The notes below the pieces were generated by a model that was given only the letters and a program-made list of their open reading frames with translations, was not told the origin of the DNA and did no database searches. Both the position numbers and the translations under genes were made by a program. From contig JAQWTL010000033.1 in NCBI GenBank assembly GCA_029242715.1, positions 1 to 64,000 on the forward strand: DNA of 64,000 nt, in the 5' to 3' direction. Each line of letters starts with the position of its first letter. Positions within the stretch are counted from its first letter, which is position 1. Origin of the DNA: Phycisphaerales bacterium. Lineage in GTDB: Bacteria; Planctomycetota; Phycisphaerae; Phycisphaerales; SM1A02. Of the stretch, positions 53,855 through 62,781 are shown piece after piece.

Positions 53855-56254
53855 ATGAGTCCCGATCCGGATCGAGTTCAGCAGGTTTTCAACGCAGCCA
53901 GGGTTCTACCCGAGGCCGATCGATCGGCTTGGCTCGACAAGGCCTGTGCTGGCGATGAGGCCCTACGCGAGGAGGTCGAATCGCTCCTCTTGCACAGCCC
54001 GCCTGAAACCGGACCCAACGATCAAACCCTCCGGAGTCCTACGTCTCGTTCTACCGGGGAATCTCAGGTCGGCCGCACCATTGATCGCTACGTCCTCCGC
54101 AGCATGCTGGGCGAGGGCGGCTTCGGAGTCGTCTACCGGGCCGAGCAGACCGAACCGATTCGTCGAGAGGTCGCTCTGAAGCTCATCAAGCCGGGCATGG
54201 ATTCCAAGGCCGTGCTGGGGCGATTCGAATCCGAGCGTCAGGCGTTGGCCCTGATGGATCATCCCGGGGTGGCCAGGATCCTCGACGCCGGCATGACCGA
54301 CGACGGTCATCCCTACTTCGTGATGGAGTTCGTCAAGGGCATTCCCATCACGACGTTCTGCGATGAGAACCGCCTCGGTGTCCGCGATCGCATCGAGATC
54401 TTCATGAACATCTGTGGCGCTCTACAGCACGCCCACGGCAAGGGTGTCATCCATCGCGATATCAAGCCCGGCAACATCCTGGGCGCCTTCGAGAATGGCA
54501 AGCCGGTGGTGAAGATCATTGACTTCGGCATCGCCAAGGCGATCAACCAGCGTTTGACCGATGACGGTCCCATCACCGTCGAGGGTCGGCTCATCGGAAC
54601 GCCGATGTACATGAGCCCGGAGCAGGCGGAGATGTCGGCCCTGGAGGTCGATGCCCGCAGTGATGTCTACTCGCTTGGTGTCGTCTTGTACGAGATGCTG
54701 GCGGGACGTCCACCCTTCGAATCCGACGAGCTGTTCTCGGCGGGGCTCTCGGGTGTCCAGAAGATCATCCGCGAGAAGGATCCCCCACGGCCGAGCCTGC
54801 GCTATGACAGCCTTCGCGATTCGTCGCAGGAGATCTCAGCAGACGTCGCCAAGTCACGATCCATCGATGCCCGCAGCCTGGGCAAACGCCTACGCGGTGA
54901 CCTCGACTGGATCGTGATGAAGTGCCTGGAGAAGCCGAGGCTGCGTCGTTACGAGACGGCCGATGCGTTGCGGTCTGATCTTGGTCGCTTCCTTGCCAAT
55001 GAGCCGGTGGAGGCGGGCCCGCCCGGGGCCATGTATCGCCTGCAGAAGTTTGCCAAGCGCCGAACGGGACTGCTGGCCTCGATGGCGGCAGTGCTGCTGG
55101 TACTGGTCGCGGGCGTGGTGGTGTCGCTCGTGTTTGCGGTGGAGGCATCACGGCAGCGGGATCTGGCGGAAACACGATATGACGAGGTCAAGACCTTGGC
55201 TGGTGATGTGATGTCTGACATCTACGACGAGATCTACAAGAACGACAATTCGCTCGAGGTACGAGAGCAGTTGGCCAAGGCGACCCTGAAGTCGCTCGAA
55301 ACGCTGCAGGACAAGTCGAGCGATGACCCTGAGCTTCAGGCATTCATCGCCGAGAAGTACAAGCAACTCGGGGATACTGCCGGTGGCATCCGAAGTGCCA
55401 GCAGGGGCGAAACCAGTCAAGCCCGGGCGTTGTATCTCAAGGCCATGGCGATCAACCAGCGGTTGATCGACGAGGGCTACGAGACGGCGGAAGCGAAGCT
55501 GGCACTGGTTGCCAGCCATCGCTCGTTGGCGGACTTGGACAAGAAGGAAGACAACCACCAGGCAGCTCTTGACCAGTACAGGAAAGCGTTGGACATTGCC
55601 AAGCCCTTGGCAGACGGCCTTGCTCAGTCGGACGCGCTGTACCTCCGGGCATGGCGAAACGTGGCTGCATTGCTGCGAAACATCAGTGTGGAGCAACAAC
55701 AGTTGGGAGATTCAGCGGACTCGGAATCCTCTTTCCAGGAATCCCTTGCCATTCGACGTCGGTTGTATCAGTCAGATCCAAATGAGCAGACCGAGCGGGA
55801 CCTCGGAAGTGCGATCAACAACCAGGGGTTCCGCCAGGCTCAGGCAGGCGATTTCGATGCTGCGATGGCGTCCTATACCAAGGCGCTTGAGTTGCGAAAG
55901 AAGGCGGATCGTGAGTGGCCCAGTGATACCACTCGCCGCGACCTGGCCTGGACAAACTGGTACGTTGGTGACGGGATGGTCAACCTGGACCGCGATGCGG
56001 AAGCCTCTGGCTACTACACCACCGCGGTGGAACTCATGGCCGAGGCCTGCAACCGCAACCCCGACGATGCTCGCAGCCGAGGCAGCCGTGGATTGGGCGC
56101 GATGATCGAAGTCCTTGCGCGGCCAGCCGATGGGCCAATGTTCACCGGCCCGAAGGCACTAGAATCCTGTCGCAAGGCCTTGGAAGTCAAGGGGCTCAGT
56201 AAAACAACGCAGACACAGTTGCAGCAACTGATCGTTCGGCTTTCCAGTCCGTAA
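53855..56254 (+). CDS. Hanks-type Ser/Thr protein kinase with TPR-like extracytoplasmic region
   Basis: A 799-residue membrane kinase. A short N-terminal helical module (1-50) typical of sigma-linked planctomycete kinases precedes the kinase domain (79-380): G86-E-G-G-F-G, K109, H200-R-D-I-K-P-G-N, D223-F-G, G-T-P-M-Y-M-S-P-E-Q and D-V-Y-S-L-G. One membrane helix (about 406-429) follows, then a helical TPR-like region (about 435-795). All catalytic residues are present, so it should be active. GGAGG precedes the ATG. It is 73 bases after the ECF sigma gene and very likely controls it or is controlled with it. The sensed signal is unknown. Confidence 0.93.
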   Translation: MSPDPDRVQQVFNAARVLPEADRSAWLDKACAGDEALREEVESLLLHSPPETGPNDQTLRSPTSRSTGESQVGRTIDRYVLRSMLGEGGFGVVYRAEQTEPIRREVALKLIKPGMDSKAVLGRFESERQALALMDHPGVARILDAGMTDDGHPYFVMEFVKGIPITTFCDENRLGVRDRIEIFMNICGALQHAHGKGVIHRDIKPGNILGAFENGKPVVKIIDFGIAKAINQRLTDDGPITVEGRLIGTPMYMSPEQAEMSALEVDARSDVYSLGVVLYEMLAGRPPFESDELFSAGLSGVQKIIREKDPPRPSLRYDSLRDSSQEISADVAKSRSIDARSLGKRLRGDLDWIVMKCLEKPRLRRYETADALRSDLGRFLANEPVEAGPPGAMYRLQKFAKRRTGLLASMAAVLLVLVAGVVVSLVFAVEASRQRDLAETRYDEVKTLAGDVMSDIYDEIYKNDNSLEVREQLAKATLKSLETLQDKSSDDPELQAFIAEKYKQLGDTAGGIRSASRGETSQARALYLKAMAINQRLIDEGYETAEAKLALVASHRSLADLDKKEDNHQAALDQYRKALDIAKPLADGLAQSDALYLRAWRNVAALLRNISVEQQQLGDSADSESSFQESLAIRRRLYQSDPNEQTERDLGSAINNQGFRQAQAGDFDAAMASYTKALELRKKADREWPSDTTRRDLAWTNWYVGDGMVNLDRDAEASGYYTTAVELMAEACNRNPDDARSRGSRGLGAMIEVLARPADGPMFTGPKALESCRKALEVKGLSKTTQTQLQQLIVRLSSP

Positions 56255-56271
56255 TCGGACACGGCGATTAC
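56251..56271. terminator. Hairpin spanning convergent stop codons
   Basis: GTAATCG (56251-56257) pairs with CGATTAC (56265-56271). The stem contains the kinase stop TAA and touches the stop codon of the minus-strand lectin gene. Neither T-run is strong. Confidence 0.4.
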
Positions 56272-59200
56272 TATCGACACGGTCCCCAAGCACCGAGTAA
56301 TTCAAGCAGGTCGTCCACGGTGTAAGGGTTGTTCCAGTTGGAGATCAGCAAGAGCACGTCGTCGACGTCAACGAACCCATTTCCATCAAGATCTTCCGGA
56401 CATGCCAGTGCAGGATCGCTTCGAACGAGCCCCAGTGTTCCGGGTTCGCCGCGGAGACCACTGCCTGCGTCGTTGATCGTCACCAGGTCGGGTACGCCAT
56501 CACTGTCCAGGTCGCCGTCATCGACCAGTACCGGGATGCCTGTGATATTGATATTCTCGGCGGGCGCAATCAGCAGTTGCTCGTAGTTGGTCAGGTTGGA
56601 GTCATTGCGAAGGACGTACAGCTCAAACGTGCCGTCATCCTCCCCGATCGCAATAACCGCAATGTCCTGGTCCCCATCGTCGTCAAGATCCGCCAGTGCG
56701 ACGGATCGAGCGGCTGTACCCACCGGAAGATCAACGGACCCCAGGAACTCGGCGGCACTTCTCTCCCCGTGAAGCAGGATGGAAATTGAACCGTCGTCTG
56801 GATTGGCGGTCACAATATCCACGTGGGTATCGCCATCGAGATCGGCCAGGGCAACGGACGTGGGTCCCTGCCCGACAACGTGCTTGTCATCTGCTGGATC
56901 GAACAAGAACTCGATCATCTCGCTCGTGCTGTTGTTTCGAAGGACTCCAACCTTGCCTTCGCCGTTGAGGGCGACGACGAGATCGATGAGATCCAGGTCC
57001 TTGTCTTCCTCGACTTCACCTGGATCGATGCCAATCGGGGCGTTACCCACGTCGATGAGTGCATCCTCGTTGAAGGCAAGGTCACGCAGGCCGCCAGAAG
57101 CCTGGCTTCGCCAGAGCTTGACCTGTCCAGTTCCCGTACAGGAAATGGCCAGGTCATCCCGGTTGTCATTGTTGAAATCAGCCGCCGTGAGACCTTGCGG
57201 ATTGGTCCCGGCACCAGTGTCCAGGTCCACGGCCGTCATGAATGAGCCGTTCCCATTGCTGATGATGATCGTGACACTGTTGTCAACCGCGTTGGTACCA
57301 GCCAGGTCAAGAAAACCATCACCGTTAAAATCACCAGCGACGAGATCGACCGAGGTTGCATTTCCGTTTTCCACCTGCACGTAGGTATCAAAGACGCCAT
57401 CGTCGTTGAAGTAGATCGACACCATGCCGGTAGTCGACACCGCGATGTCATCATCATTGTCGTTATCAAGATCCGCCACGGCCATGGCTTCCGGCTGTCC
57501 GACGAGAACTACCGGCACCGGTTCATCGAACCCGAGGTAGTCATCGAATCCAACGACGACGAGATCCACATTCTGGTCACCAGCACGCAGACCATCGCCG
57601 GGATACCGAACCGTCATGTACCGATCGTCACCAAGATCAGGCATGAGTGCAACGTTGAATTGATTGATAACGTTTGTGTCGGCAGTCAGAATCTGGAATT
57701 CACTGTCAATGTCCGGGATGTAGCTACCATTGGTGTTCACGATGAGGCCGCCATCGAGCGTTGCAATGCCATGTAGGTTGCCCTGGGTCAGGACTTTCAG
57801 TTTCGAGTGGCTTGACTCTCCAATGGACATGGACAGCACGCCGGGGTTGTCATATTGGCCATAGGCTCGGAATGCATTCATAGACAGATCTGGAGCAAAT
57901 TGTCCTCGATTGACAATCTTTCCTCGAATGATCCCATCGCCGATCATGATGCCGTTTTTCGAAATCAGCATGGACGCGTAGGCATCCTTTAAGTGAAGCT
58001 CAGCTGGCGACTGAATCAAGGCGGTGCCATGGTTGAGAGAAAAACTCGCCACACCCGTGAGACGACTCTCATCGGACAACATCATGTGGCCTTCTGATCC
58101 AATGCCGTCTCCCAGATCGACTTTCTCGGCATTGATCGTGGCGCCATTAGTGAGCTGGATCAGCCCGATGCCGCGATCTCCGGCTTGGAGCCGATAGACA
58201 TCCAGCGTGGTGCTGGGTCCGTCAAGTAGCAGGCTGCCGGATGATTGGGCGCCGTAGCCGAGCACCAGTTCGGCTTCTCCAGACGCCCCACTCCCGAACT
58301 CCAGTGAGCCAGAAGTAATGCCGAGCACCGCCTGGTCGCCCACGCTCTCGCCGATGATTGCAGTGCTGTTGTCATTGGAGGCCGTGTAGGTGTGGCCTTC
58401 AAGATCAAGGGTGACGTTTCCATTTTGGACCAGCAGGTTCTGTGTTTGAGCATTCACACCGAAAGTGATCGTGTAGTCGGCATCGATTTCGAGGATCGCG
58501 GTCATGTTCTGGTTGGGCGAGGCAGGCGTACTCCAGTTGCTTCTATCCTGGAAGCTGCCGCCGGCTGAATTGGTCCACTGGCTGGTGGTTGGATCACCGT
58601 CGTCCAGGCAGGACCCATCATCGCAACAATCGAGAACACCGTTGCCGTTGAGGTCTTCGTAGCTGCCATCGAGGATCTGGCCGTAGTCGACGATGCCATC
58701 GCCGTTGCAGTCGGCGGACCATTCCACGATGTAGGAAGTAAACAGAGAATCGCCCGTGTTGTCCTGAGCGACATCATCCCAGCCAATGGCGCCGTCGAGC
58801 TTGTAATACATCATTCGATCCTGACCACCGCAGCAGTTGTCAAGACCTTGCCAGTTGGTGTATGCAAATGCTTCAGTGGTGGTCCATCGCCATCCACCAC
58901 CGGGCTCGAAATAGTCATCCGCATCAATGTCCTGCCAGCCACCGATGTGAGGTCCAAAGGCATAGTTGTTGTTGTACCCCCAGTGGGCATCGGTGCTCAA
59001 GAAGGTGTCGATGACCCAGATGTCTTCCTGCTCATTGGTCAAGGTGACCAGGTGGCCACCTACCGCTTCAGCAAGTCCGTTGGATTGGTTCCAGCTCAGA
59101 TTAGGGCCGACGAAAACGGCCTGATACCAATGCCCATTCCCATCATCTTCGATGGCCCACTGGATCGCCGTCGGTGTTCCGTACTCGATGACGTACCACT

Positions 59201-60167
59201 CGCCTTCAGTTGGCAGATCCTGTTCGTCCTGGCATTGGCCATAGGCCAACTGCATGTAGTTGCGAAGATTGTTGTCGGCCGGTGCATCGAACCACCAGCC
59301 GATGAATGACCATGACTCACTGGTGACCCATCGCCAGCCGCCCTCGGGTTCGGCGTAGTCGTCGGCATTGACATCCTGATAGCCACCAAGCCAGCCTTTG
59401 TCTCCGAGACCGAGGCTATTAATGAAAGCGAGTTCGGCTGCACTGCTGACAGTCGCGAGATGGCCACCGGCTGCTTCCGCGGCAGCCCTGGCCTCTGTCC
59501 AACTGATTCCATCAGGAGTAAATACGACCTGGTAGCCATGGCCATTGCCGCCATCTGCAGTATTCCAGATGACGGTTGAATCGCAGGTGTGATCATCACA
59601 ACAGTCGGGAATCCCGTTGTCGTCGAGATCTGCAAACGTGCCATCGAGGATCTGGCCGTAGTCGACGATGCCGTCGCCGTTGCAGTCAGCCGAGTATTCG
59701 ACGATGTAGCTCAGCAGCTCGGTGTCTACCAGGTGATCCGCCCATTGGGCAATTCCGCCATCATGATTCCAGTAGCCGGCTGCCTTGGTGTCATCGTTTG
59801 ATCCAGGTTCATTTTCAGCCCAGGCTTCGTAGTTCCACGGCTCGCCAGTAATGGCCCAATGCCATGACGTGCCATCTGCCCGAGCCCCGATCCAGGGGCC
59901 CCAGTCTCCGATGTTGCCGTTGCCGGTAACGACCAGACTGTCGTATACAAATTGGTTTTCTTCTATAGAGGTCAGTGTGACGAGATGGCCACCATTGTTG
60001 AATGCGGCCAGGCCAGCATCAATCCAGGTGATACCCGAGGGATTGGTCTGCCGGTCATACCAATGCCCATTGCCTCCTTCGGCCTCGGTCCACTGGACCG
60101 CGACCGAACCCGCGACCGCGTGGACGGTGCAGGTCAACAGAACAAGCTGAACGACGGCGTGTCGCAT
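56271..60167 (-). CDS. Giant secreted protein: three lectin domains, autotransporter-like repeats, FG-GAP propeller, dockerin-like end
   Basis: A 1298-residue exported protein. Signal peptide (1-20); C-type lectin-like domains at about 25-155, 200-335 and 340-480; two copies of the Ca-loop linker (C-N-G-D-G-I-V-D-Y-G-Q-I-L-D-G). A beta-strand-rich region follows (about 530-860, resembling autotransporter-type repeat protein). Next is an FG-GAP/VCBS region with D-x-D-x-D-G/D-D repeats (about 880-1245). The dockerin-like end (D-L-D-G-N-G-F-V-D-V-D-D) has a degenerate second calcium loop and closes A-W-G-P-C-R. GGGAGAG precedes the ATG. The domain set suggests an adhesin for glycans. Confidence 0.84.
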   Translation of the reverse strand: MRHAVVQLVLLTCTVHAVAGSVAVQWTEAEGGNGHWYDRQTNPSGITWIDAGLAAFNNGGHLVTLTSIEENQFVYDSLVVTGNGNIGDWGPWIGARADGTSWHWAITGEPWNYEAWAENEPGSNDDTKAAGYWNHDGGIAQWADHLVDTELLSYIVEYSADCNGDGIVDYGQILDGTFADLDDNGIPDCCDDHTCDSTVIWNTADGGNGHGYQVVFTPDGISWTEARAAAEAAGGHLATVSSAAELAFINSLGLGDKGWLGGYQDVNADDYAEPEGGWRWVTSESWSFIGWWFDAPADNNLRNYMQLAYGQCQDEQDLPTEGEWYVIEYGTPTAIQWAIEDDGNGHWYQAVFVGPNLSWNQSNGLAEAVGGHLVTLTNEQEDIWVIDTFLSTDAHWGYNNNYAFGPHIGGWQDIDADDYFEPGGGWRWTTTEAFAYTNWQGLDNCCGGQDRMMYYKLDGAIGWDDVAQDNTGDSLFTSYIVEWSADCNGDGIVDYGQILDGSYEDLNGNGVLDCCDDGSCLDDGDPTTSQWTNSAGGSFQDRSNWSTPASPNQNMTAILEIDADYTITFGVNAQTQNLLVQNGNVTLDLEGHTYTASNDNSTAIIGESVGDQAVLGITSGSLEFGSGASGEAELVLGYGAQSSGSLLLDGPSTTLDVYRLQAGDRGIGLIQLTNGATINAEKVDLGDGIGSEGHMMLSDESRLTGVASFSLNHGTALIQSPAELHLKDAYASMLISKNGIMIGDGIIRGKIVNRGQFAPDLSMNAFRAYGQYDNPGVLSMSIGESSHSKLKVLTQGNLHGIATLDGGLIVNTNGSYIPDIDSEFQILTADTNVINQFNVALMPDLGDDRYMTVRYPGDGLRAGDQNVDLVVVGFDDYLGFDEPVPVVLVGQPEAMAVADLDNDNDDDIAVSTTGMVSIYFNDDGVFDTYVQVENGNATSVDLVAGDFNGDGFLDLAGTNAVDNSVTIIISNGNGSFMTAVDLDTGAGTNPQGLTAADFNNDNRDDLAISCTGTGQVKLWRSQASGGLRDLAFNEDALIDVGNAPIGIDPGEVEEDKDLDLIDLVVALNGEGKVGVLRNNSTSEMIEFLFDPADDKHVVGQGPTSVALADLDGDTHVDIVTANPDDGSISILLHGERSAAEFLGSVDLPVGTAARSVALADLDDDGDQDIAVIAIGEDDGTFELYVLRNDSNLTNYEQLLIAPAENINITGIPVLVDDGDLDSDGVPDLVTINDAGSGLRGEPGTLGLVRSDPALACPEDLDGNGFVDVDDVLLLISNWNNPYTVDDLLELLGAWGPCR
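58619..58724 (-). repeat. Ca-loop linker repeat, copy 2
   Basis: Second copy of the 105-base unit, after the third lectin domain of the giant gene. The core around GGATCTGGCCGTAGTCGACG is almost identical to the other copies, more so than the flanking lectin sequence. Confidence 0.75.
59594..59699 (-). repeat. Ca-loop linker repeat, copy 3
   Basis: Third copy of the 105-base unit, after the first lectin domain of the giant gene. The encoded half N-G-I-P-D-C-C-D-D is again conserved. Confidence 0.75.
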
Positions 60168-60323
60168 CTGGCTCTCTCCCGGTAGGGGGCTCGGAAGGTG
60201 ATCCAGGCAACCCCATCAACAATCCCCAGCGGTCAATTGGCACCCCGAGGAAACAAGGCCCATTGTGCCAGACTTGACCCTTGAATCAAGAACTACCCAA
60301 GGCAATTCAGACTGGGATCGATT

Positions 60324-60401
60324 CAATACCCCTACAGGGGACCCTTAAGAGCGAAAAGCCACTCGGATAGCTCGCCGCCGTTCTTGGTACCCAAGGAATA
60401 A
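60324..60401 (+). pseudogene. Relic of the 3' end of a zinc-ribbon membrane protein gene
   Basis: In one frame the segment reads Q-Y-P-Y-R-x5-K-x6-P-P-F-L-V-P-K-E-stop. It aligns without gaps to the end of the 49.6-kb zinc-ribbon protein (Q-W-A-W-R-x5-K-x6-P-P-F-L-V-P-G-E). Seventeen bases (60375-60391) are identical to 50544-50560. An in-frame stop and loss of the cysteines upstream show that it is not functional. Confidence 0.5.
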
Positions 60402-60424
60402 ACGTAAATCGTTCGACTGTGCCC

Positions 60425-61432
60425 TCAGGCACACCCGCCCCAGGCATCCAGCACGATCAGCAGGTCCACCACGTCGACGTTCCCGTCGCCGTTGATGTCG
60501 GCCGGGCAATCACCGCAGGCGCCCCAGTTCTCCAGCAACACCAGCACCTCGGTCACGTTCACCACGTTGTCACCATTGAAATCTGCCGGACACGGCAAGG
60601 CTTCCTCGCGGAAGACCAGCCAACCGGGATTGGCCACCGTGCAGAAGGCCCCCATCGCCTCGCCGGACTGGCCGTCGAAGACCTGCACCTGGTGCGACGA
60701 CTGGCTGGTCACGTAGAGATGACCATCGGAACCAAATGACACGTCGCCGGGGTTGGCTACTGTGCAGAACGCACCTTCAGACTCGCCGGTATTGCCGTCA
60801 AAGCGCAGCACTTGGTGATTGGTGGCGCTGGCAACGAAGAGATCGCCGCCAGTGCCGAAAGCCAGCCCGCGTGGATTGGCCACAGTGCAGAAGGCCCCCA
60901 GTGATTCGCCCGTCTCGCCGTCGAAACGCTGGATCTGGTGAGATGACGCAGTGCAGGCAAACAGGTCACCCAGCGTGGATCCTCTTGACTTCAATGGACG
61001 AAACGCGAGACCGGATGGATTGGCCACGAAACAGAACGCACCCATGGGTTCACCGGTCTGGCCGTCGTAGCGAAGCACCTGATGCTCGGTCAGACTCAGA
61101 ACAAACAGATCCCCGCCGGGACCAAAGAGCAGGTCACCCGGGTTGGAGACCGAACAGAAGGCCCCAAACGATTCACCCGTCTGGCCGTCGAAGCGTTGTA
61201 CGTTGTGTGATGTTGCACTGCCCACGAAGAGGTCGCCGCTGAGGGCATCACGTGTCTGCAACGGACGGAACGCCAAACCCACCGGGTTGGCCACCGTGCA
61301 GAAGTTGCCCAGCGGATCACCATCCTCGTCGTTGAACTGCTGGACCTGGTGCGAAGAACTGGTGGTCACGAATAAATCACCTGCCCATAGCGAGCTGGCC
61401 AGACACATCGAGATAAACACACATCGAACCAT
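60425..61432 (-). CDS. Secreted six-bladed propeller protein with dockerin-like C-terminus
   Basis: A 335-residue exported protein. After the signal peptide (about 1-18) come six repeats of about 40-48 residues with the pattern G-D-L-F-V...S-H-Q-V-x-R-F-D-G-x-T-G-E-x-x-G-A-F-C-T-V-A-N-P, each with one Cys. A six-bladed NHL/SMP-30-like propeller is likely. Two dockerin-like repeats follow (D-F-N-G-D-N-V-V-N-V-T-E and D-I-N-G-D-G-N-V-D-V-V-D), ending A-W-G-G-C-A. The ATG at 61432 has GAGGA overlapping the preA stop. A longer frame running into preA is a shadow. Confidence 0.83.
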   Translation of the reverse strand: MVRCVFISMCLASSLWAGDLFVTTSSSHQVQQFNDEDGDPLGNFCTVANPVGLAFRPLQTRDALSGDLFVGSATSHNVQRFDGQTGESFGAFCSVSNPGDLLFGPGGDLFVLSLTEHQVLRYDGQTGEPMGAFCFVANPSGLAFRPLKSRGSTLGDLFACTASSHQIQRFDGETGESLGAFCTVANPRGLAFGTGGDLFVASATNHQVLRFDGNTGESEGAFCTVANPGDVSFGSDGHLYVTSQSSHQVQVFDGQSGEAMGAFCTVANPGWLVFREEALPCPADFNGDNVVNVTEVLVLLENWGACGDCPADINGDGNVDVVDLLIVLDAWGGCA

Positions 61433-61440
61433 GACCGTCC

Positions 61441-62694
61441 TCAATCGTTGGCTACCAGTTTGTCGGACTGCTCCACGAACTTGTCGCCATCCCACGTCTT
61501 GTCCTGGGTGACCATGCCAGCCTTGGCAGCTTTCTCGGCCGCCTTGATGTCCGCCTGACGGCGCACCAACTCCGCATGCGTTGTGAAGTACTGCAGGCTG
61601 TGACCGCGGAACTCGTCGATGGTCTTGAAACCATGCTTGTCCATGAAGGCCGACAACTGTTCGCACAGTGTCTTGGCCAATCCATAACCATGAATCATCA
61701 CTCCAGTACAGACCTGGATGGTGCTGGCCCCCATCAAGAGGAATTCAGCCGCATCATCACCGGTCTCCACTCCGCCAATGGCCGAGAGACTGCGATCCAT
61801 GTACTGCCCCGATGGTGTCTGGTCATCGAACCGGCCAATCGGGGAGACATGCTTCGGATCAACTCGCTCGGTCTTGCGTTCCGGCGGTGGCGTGGCATCG
61901 AGTGCCTTGGGGATCAACTTGCCGGAATTCCCCCCGTACATCATCGTCGCCAGTTCCATCACCATGCGCAGTGCAATAGGACGAACCGCCTTGCAGGAGT
62001 ATCCCCCTGGAACGGTGTAGCCCTCGACCGTCGGTTCCGGTCGCAACGTGTTGAGGTCGACCCCCATCACGCTCAGGATCGTGTTGATCGCTGCGATGCC
62101 TTCGCAGCCACCATCCAAGGCGGCTCGAGCCGGGTCTTCGATGTGCGTGATATTCGGAGTCATCTTGGCCCACACCGGGATGGTCGCGGCTTCATTCACC
62201 CAACCACATACCTCGCCGACGATGCCTGGCTCCTGCCCCATCGCGGCACCCATCTTGCGCTCCGGCAGACCATGCGGACATGAGAAGTTCAACTCGAAGG
62301 CGTCAACGCCGACGTCCTGGCAGCGTTCCACAATCTCGACCCAGGCATCCTTGCGGTATTCCTCCATGATGGACGCGATAAGAATGCCATCGGGATGCGC
62401 ATCCTTCACCTGCTTGAACTCGTCAAGCCAGGTCTCGAAAGGACGATCAGAGATCAATTCAATGTTTTCCCAACCAATGACCTCGCGAGTTTCCGTCGCT
62501 CGCATTCGGGCATAGCGAGGCGCAACATTCTGAACCTTCTCCGCTTCCAGTGAAATGGTCTTGGCGACGACGCCTCCCCAGCCTTCCTGGAAGGCCTTGT
62601 TGATCACGTTGGCGTTGGTACCTGGTGGCCCCGACCCGATCACAAATGGATTGGGAAACTGCAAACCATCAACTTGAACTCGAAGATCAGCCAT
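61441..62694 (-). CDS. preA: PreA-like dihydropyrimidine dehydrogenase subunit without Fe-S domain
   Basis: FMN-barrel subunit that reduces uracil/thymine. The 417 residues match the DPD/PreA barrel: N-P-F-V-I-G-S-G-P-P-G-T, K-T-I-S-L-E, E-L-N-F-S-C139-P-H-G, W-A-K-M-T-P-N-I-T-H-I, A-I-N-T-I and C-K-A-V-R-P-I-A-L-R. The C-terminus lacks the C-x2-C-x2-C clusters that carry two 4Fe-4S centres in E. coli PreA. At the human catalytic Cys (L-A-C-G-Q) the sequence is A-A-M152-G-Q. The ATG at 62694 has GGAG upstream; a TTG five codons earlier is unlikely. No preT is seen in the window. Confidence 0.85.
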   Translation of the reverse strand: MADLRVQVDGLQFPNPFVIGSGPPGTNANVINKAFQEGWGGVVAKTISLEAEKVQNVAPRYARMRATETREVIGWENIELISDRPFETWLDEFKQVKDAHPDGILIASIMEEYRKDAWVEIVERCQDVGVDAFELNFSCPHGLPERKMGAAMGQEPGIVGEVCGWVNEAATIPVWAKMTPNITHIEDPARAALDGGCEGIAAINTILSVMGVDLNTLRPEPTVEGYTVPGGYSCKAVRPIALRMVMELATMMYGGNSGKLIPKALDATPPPERKTERVDPKHVSPIGRFDDQTPSGQYMDRSLSAIGGVETGDDAAEFLLMGASTIQVCTGVMIHGYGLAKTLCEQLSAFMDKHGFKTIDEFRGHSLQYFTTHAELVRRQADIKAAEKAAKAGMVTQDKTWDGDKFVEQSDKLVAND

Positions 62695-62760
62695 GTCAGC
62701 ATGCTCCAAGGCCCACCACGGGCCACATGATTACCCACCAGCCTACCGCGCGAGCGAACG
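62668..62760. repeat. Direct repeat, copy A (preA 5' end and divergent leader)
   Basis: The first 43 bases differ from 63721-63764 at only three positions. Similarity continues through the leader of the zinc-ribbon gene (CATGAT-AC-CACCAG-CT-CCGC). The repeat therefore includes the preA start and the region between it and the zinc-ribbon gene. Confidence 0.85.
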
Positions 62761-62781
62761 GATGGAACGCAGTCTATTGAG

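Noticed and set aside
50662-60167. CRISPR-like or mobile-element repeats in the lectin region
   Set aside because: The repeats are in frame within coding sequence and lie at domain borders; there are no spacers or cas genes.
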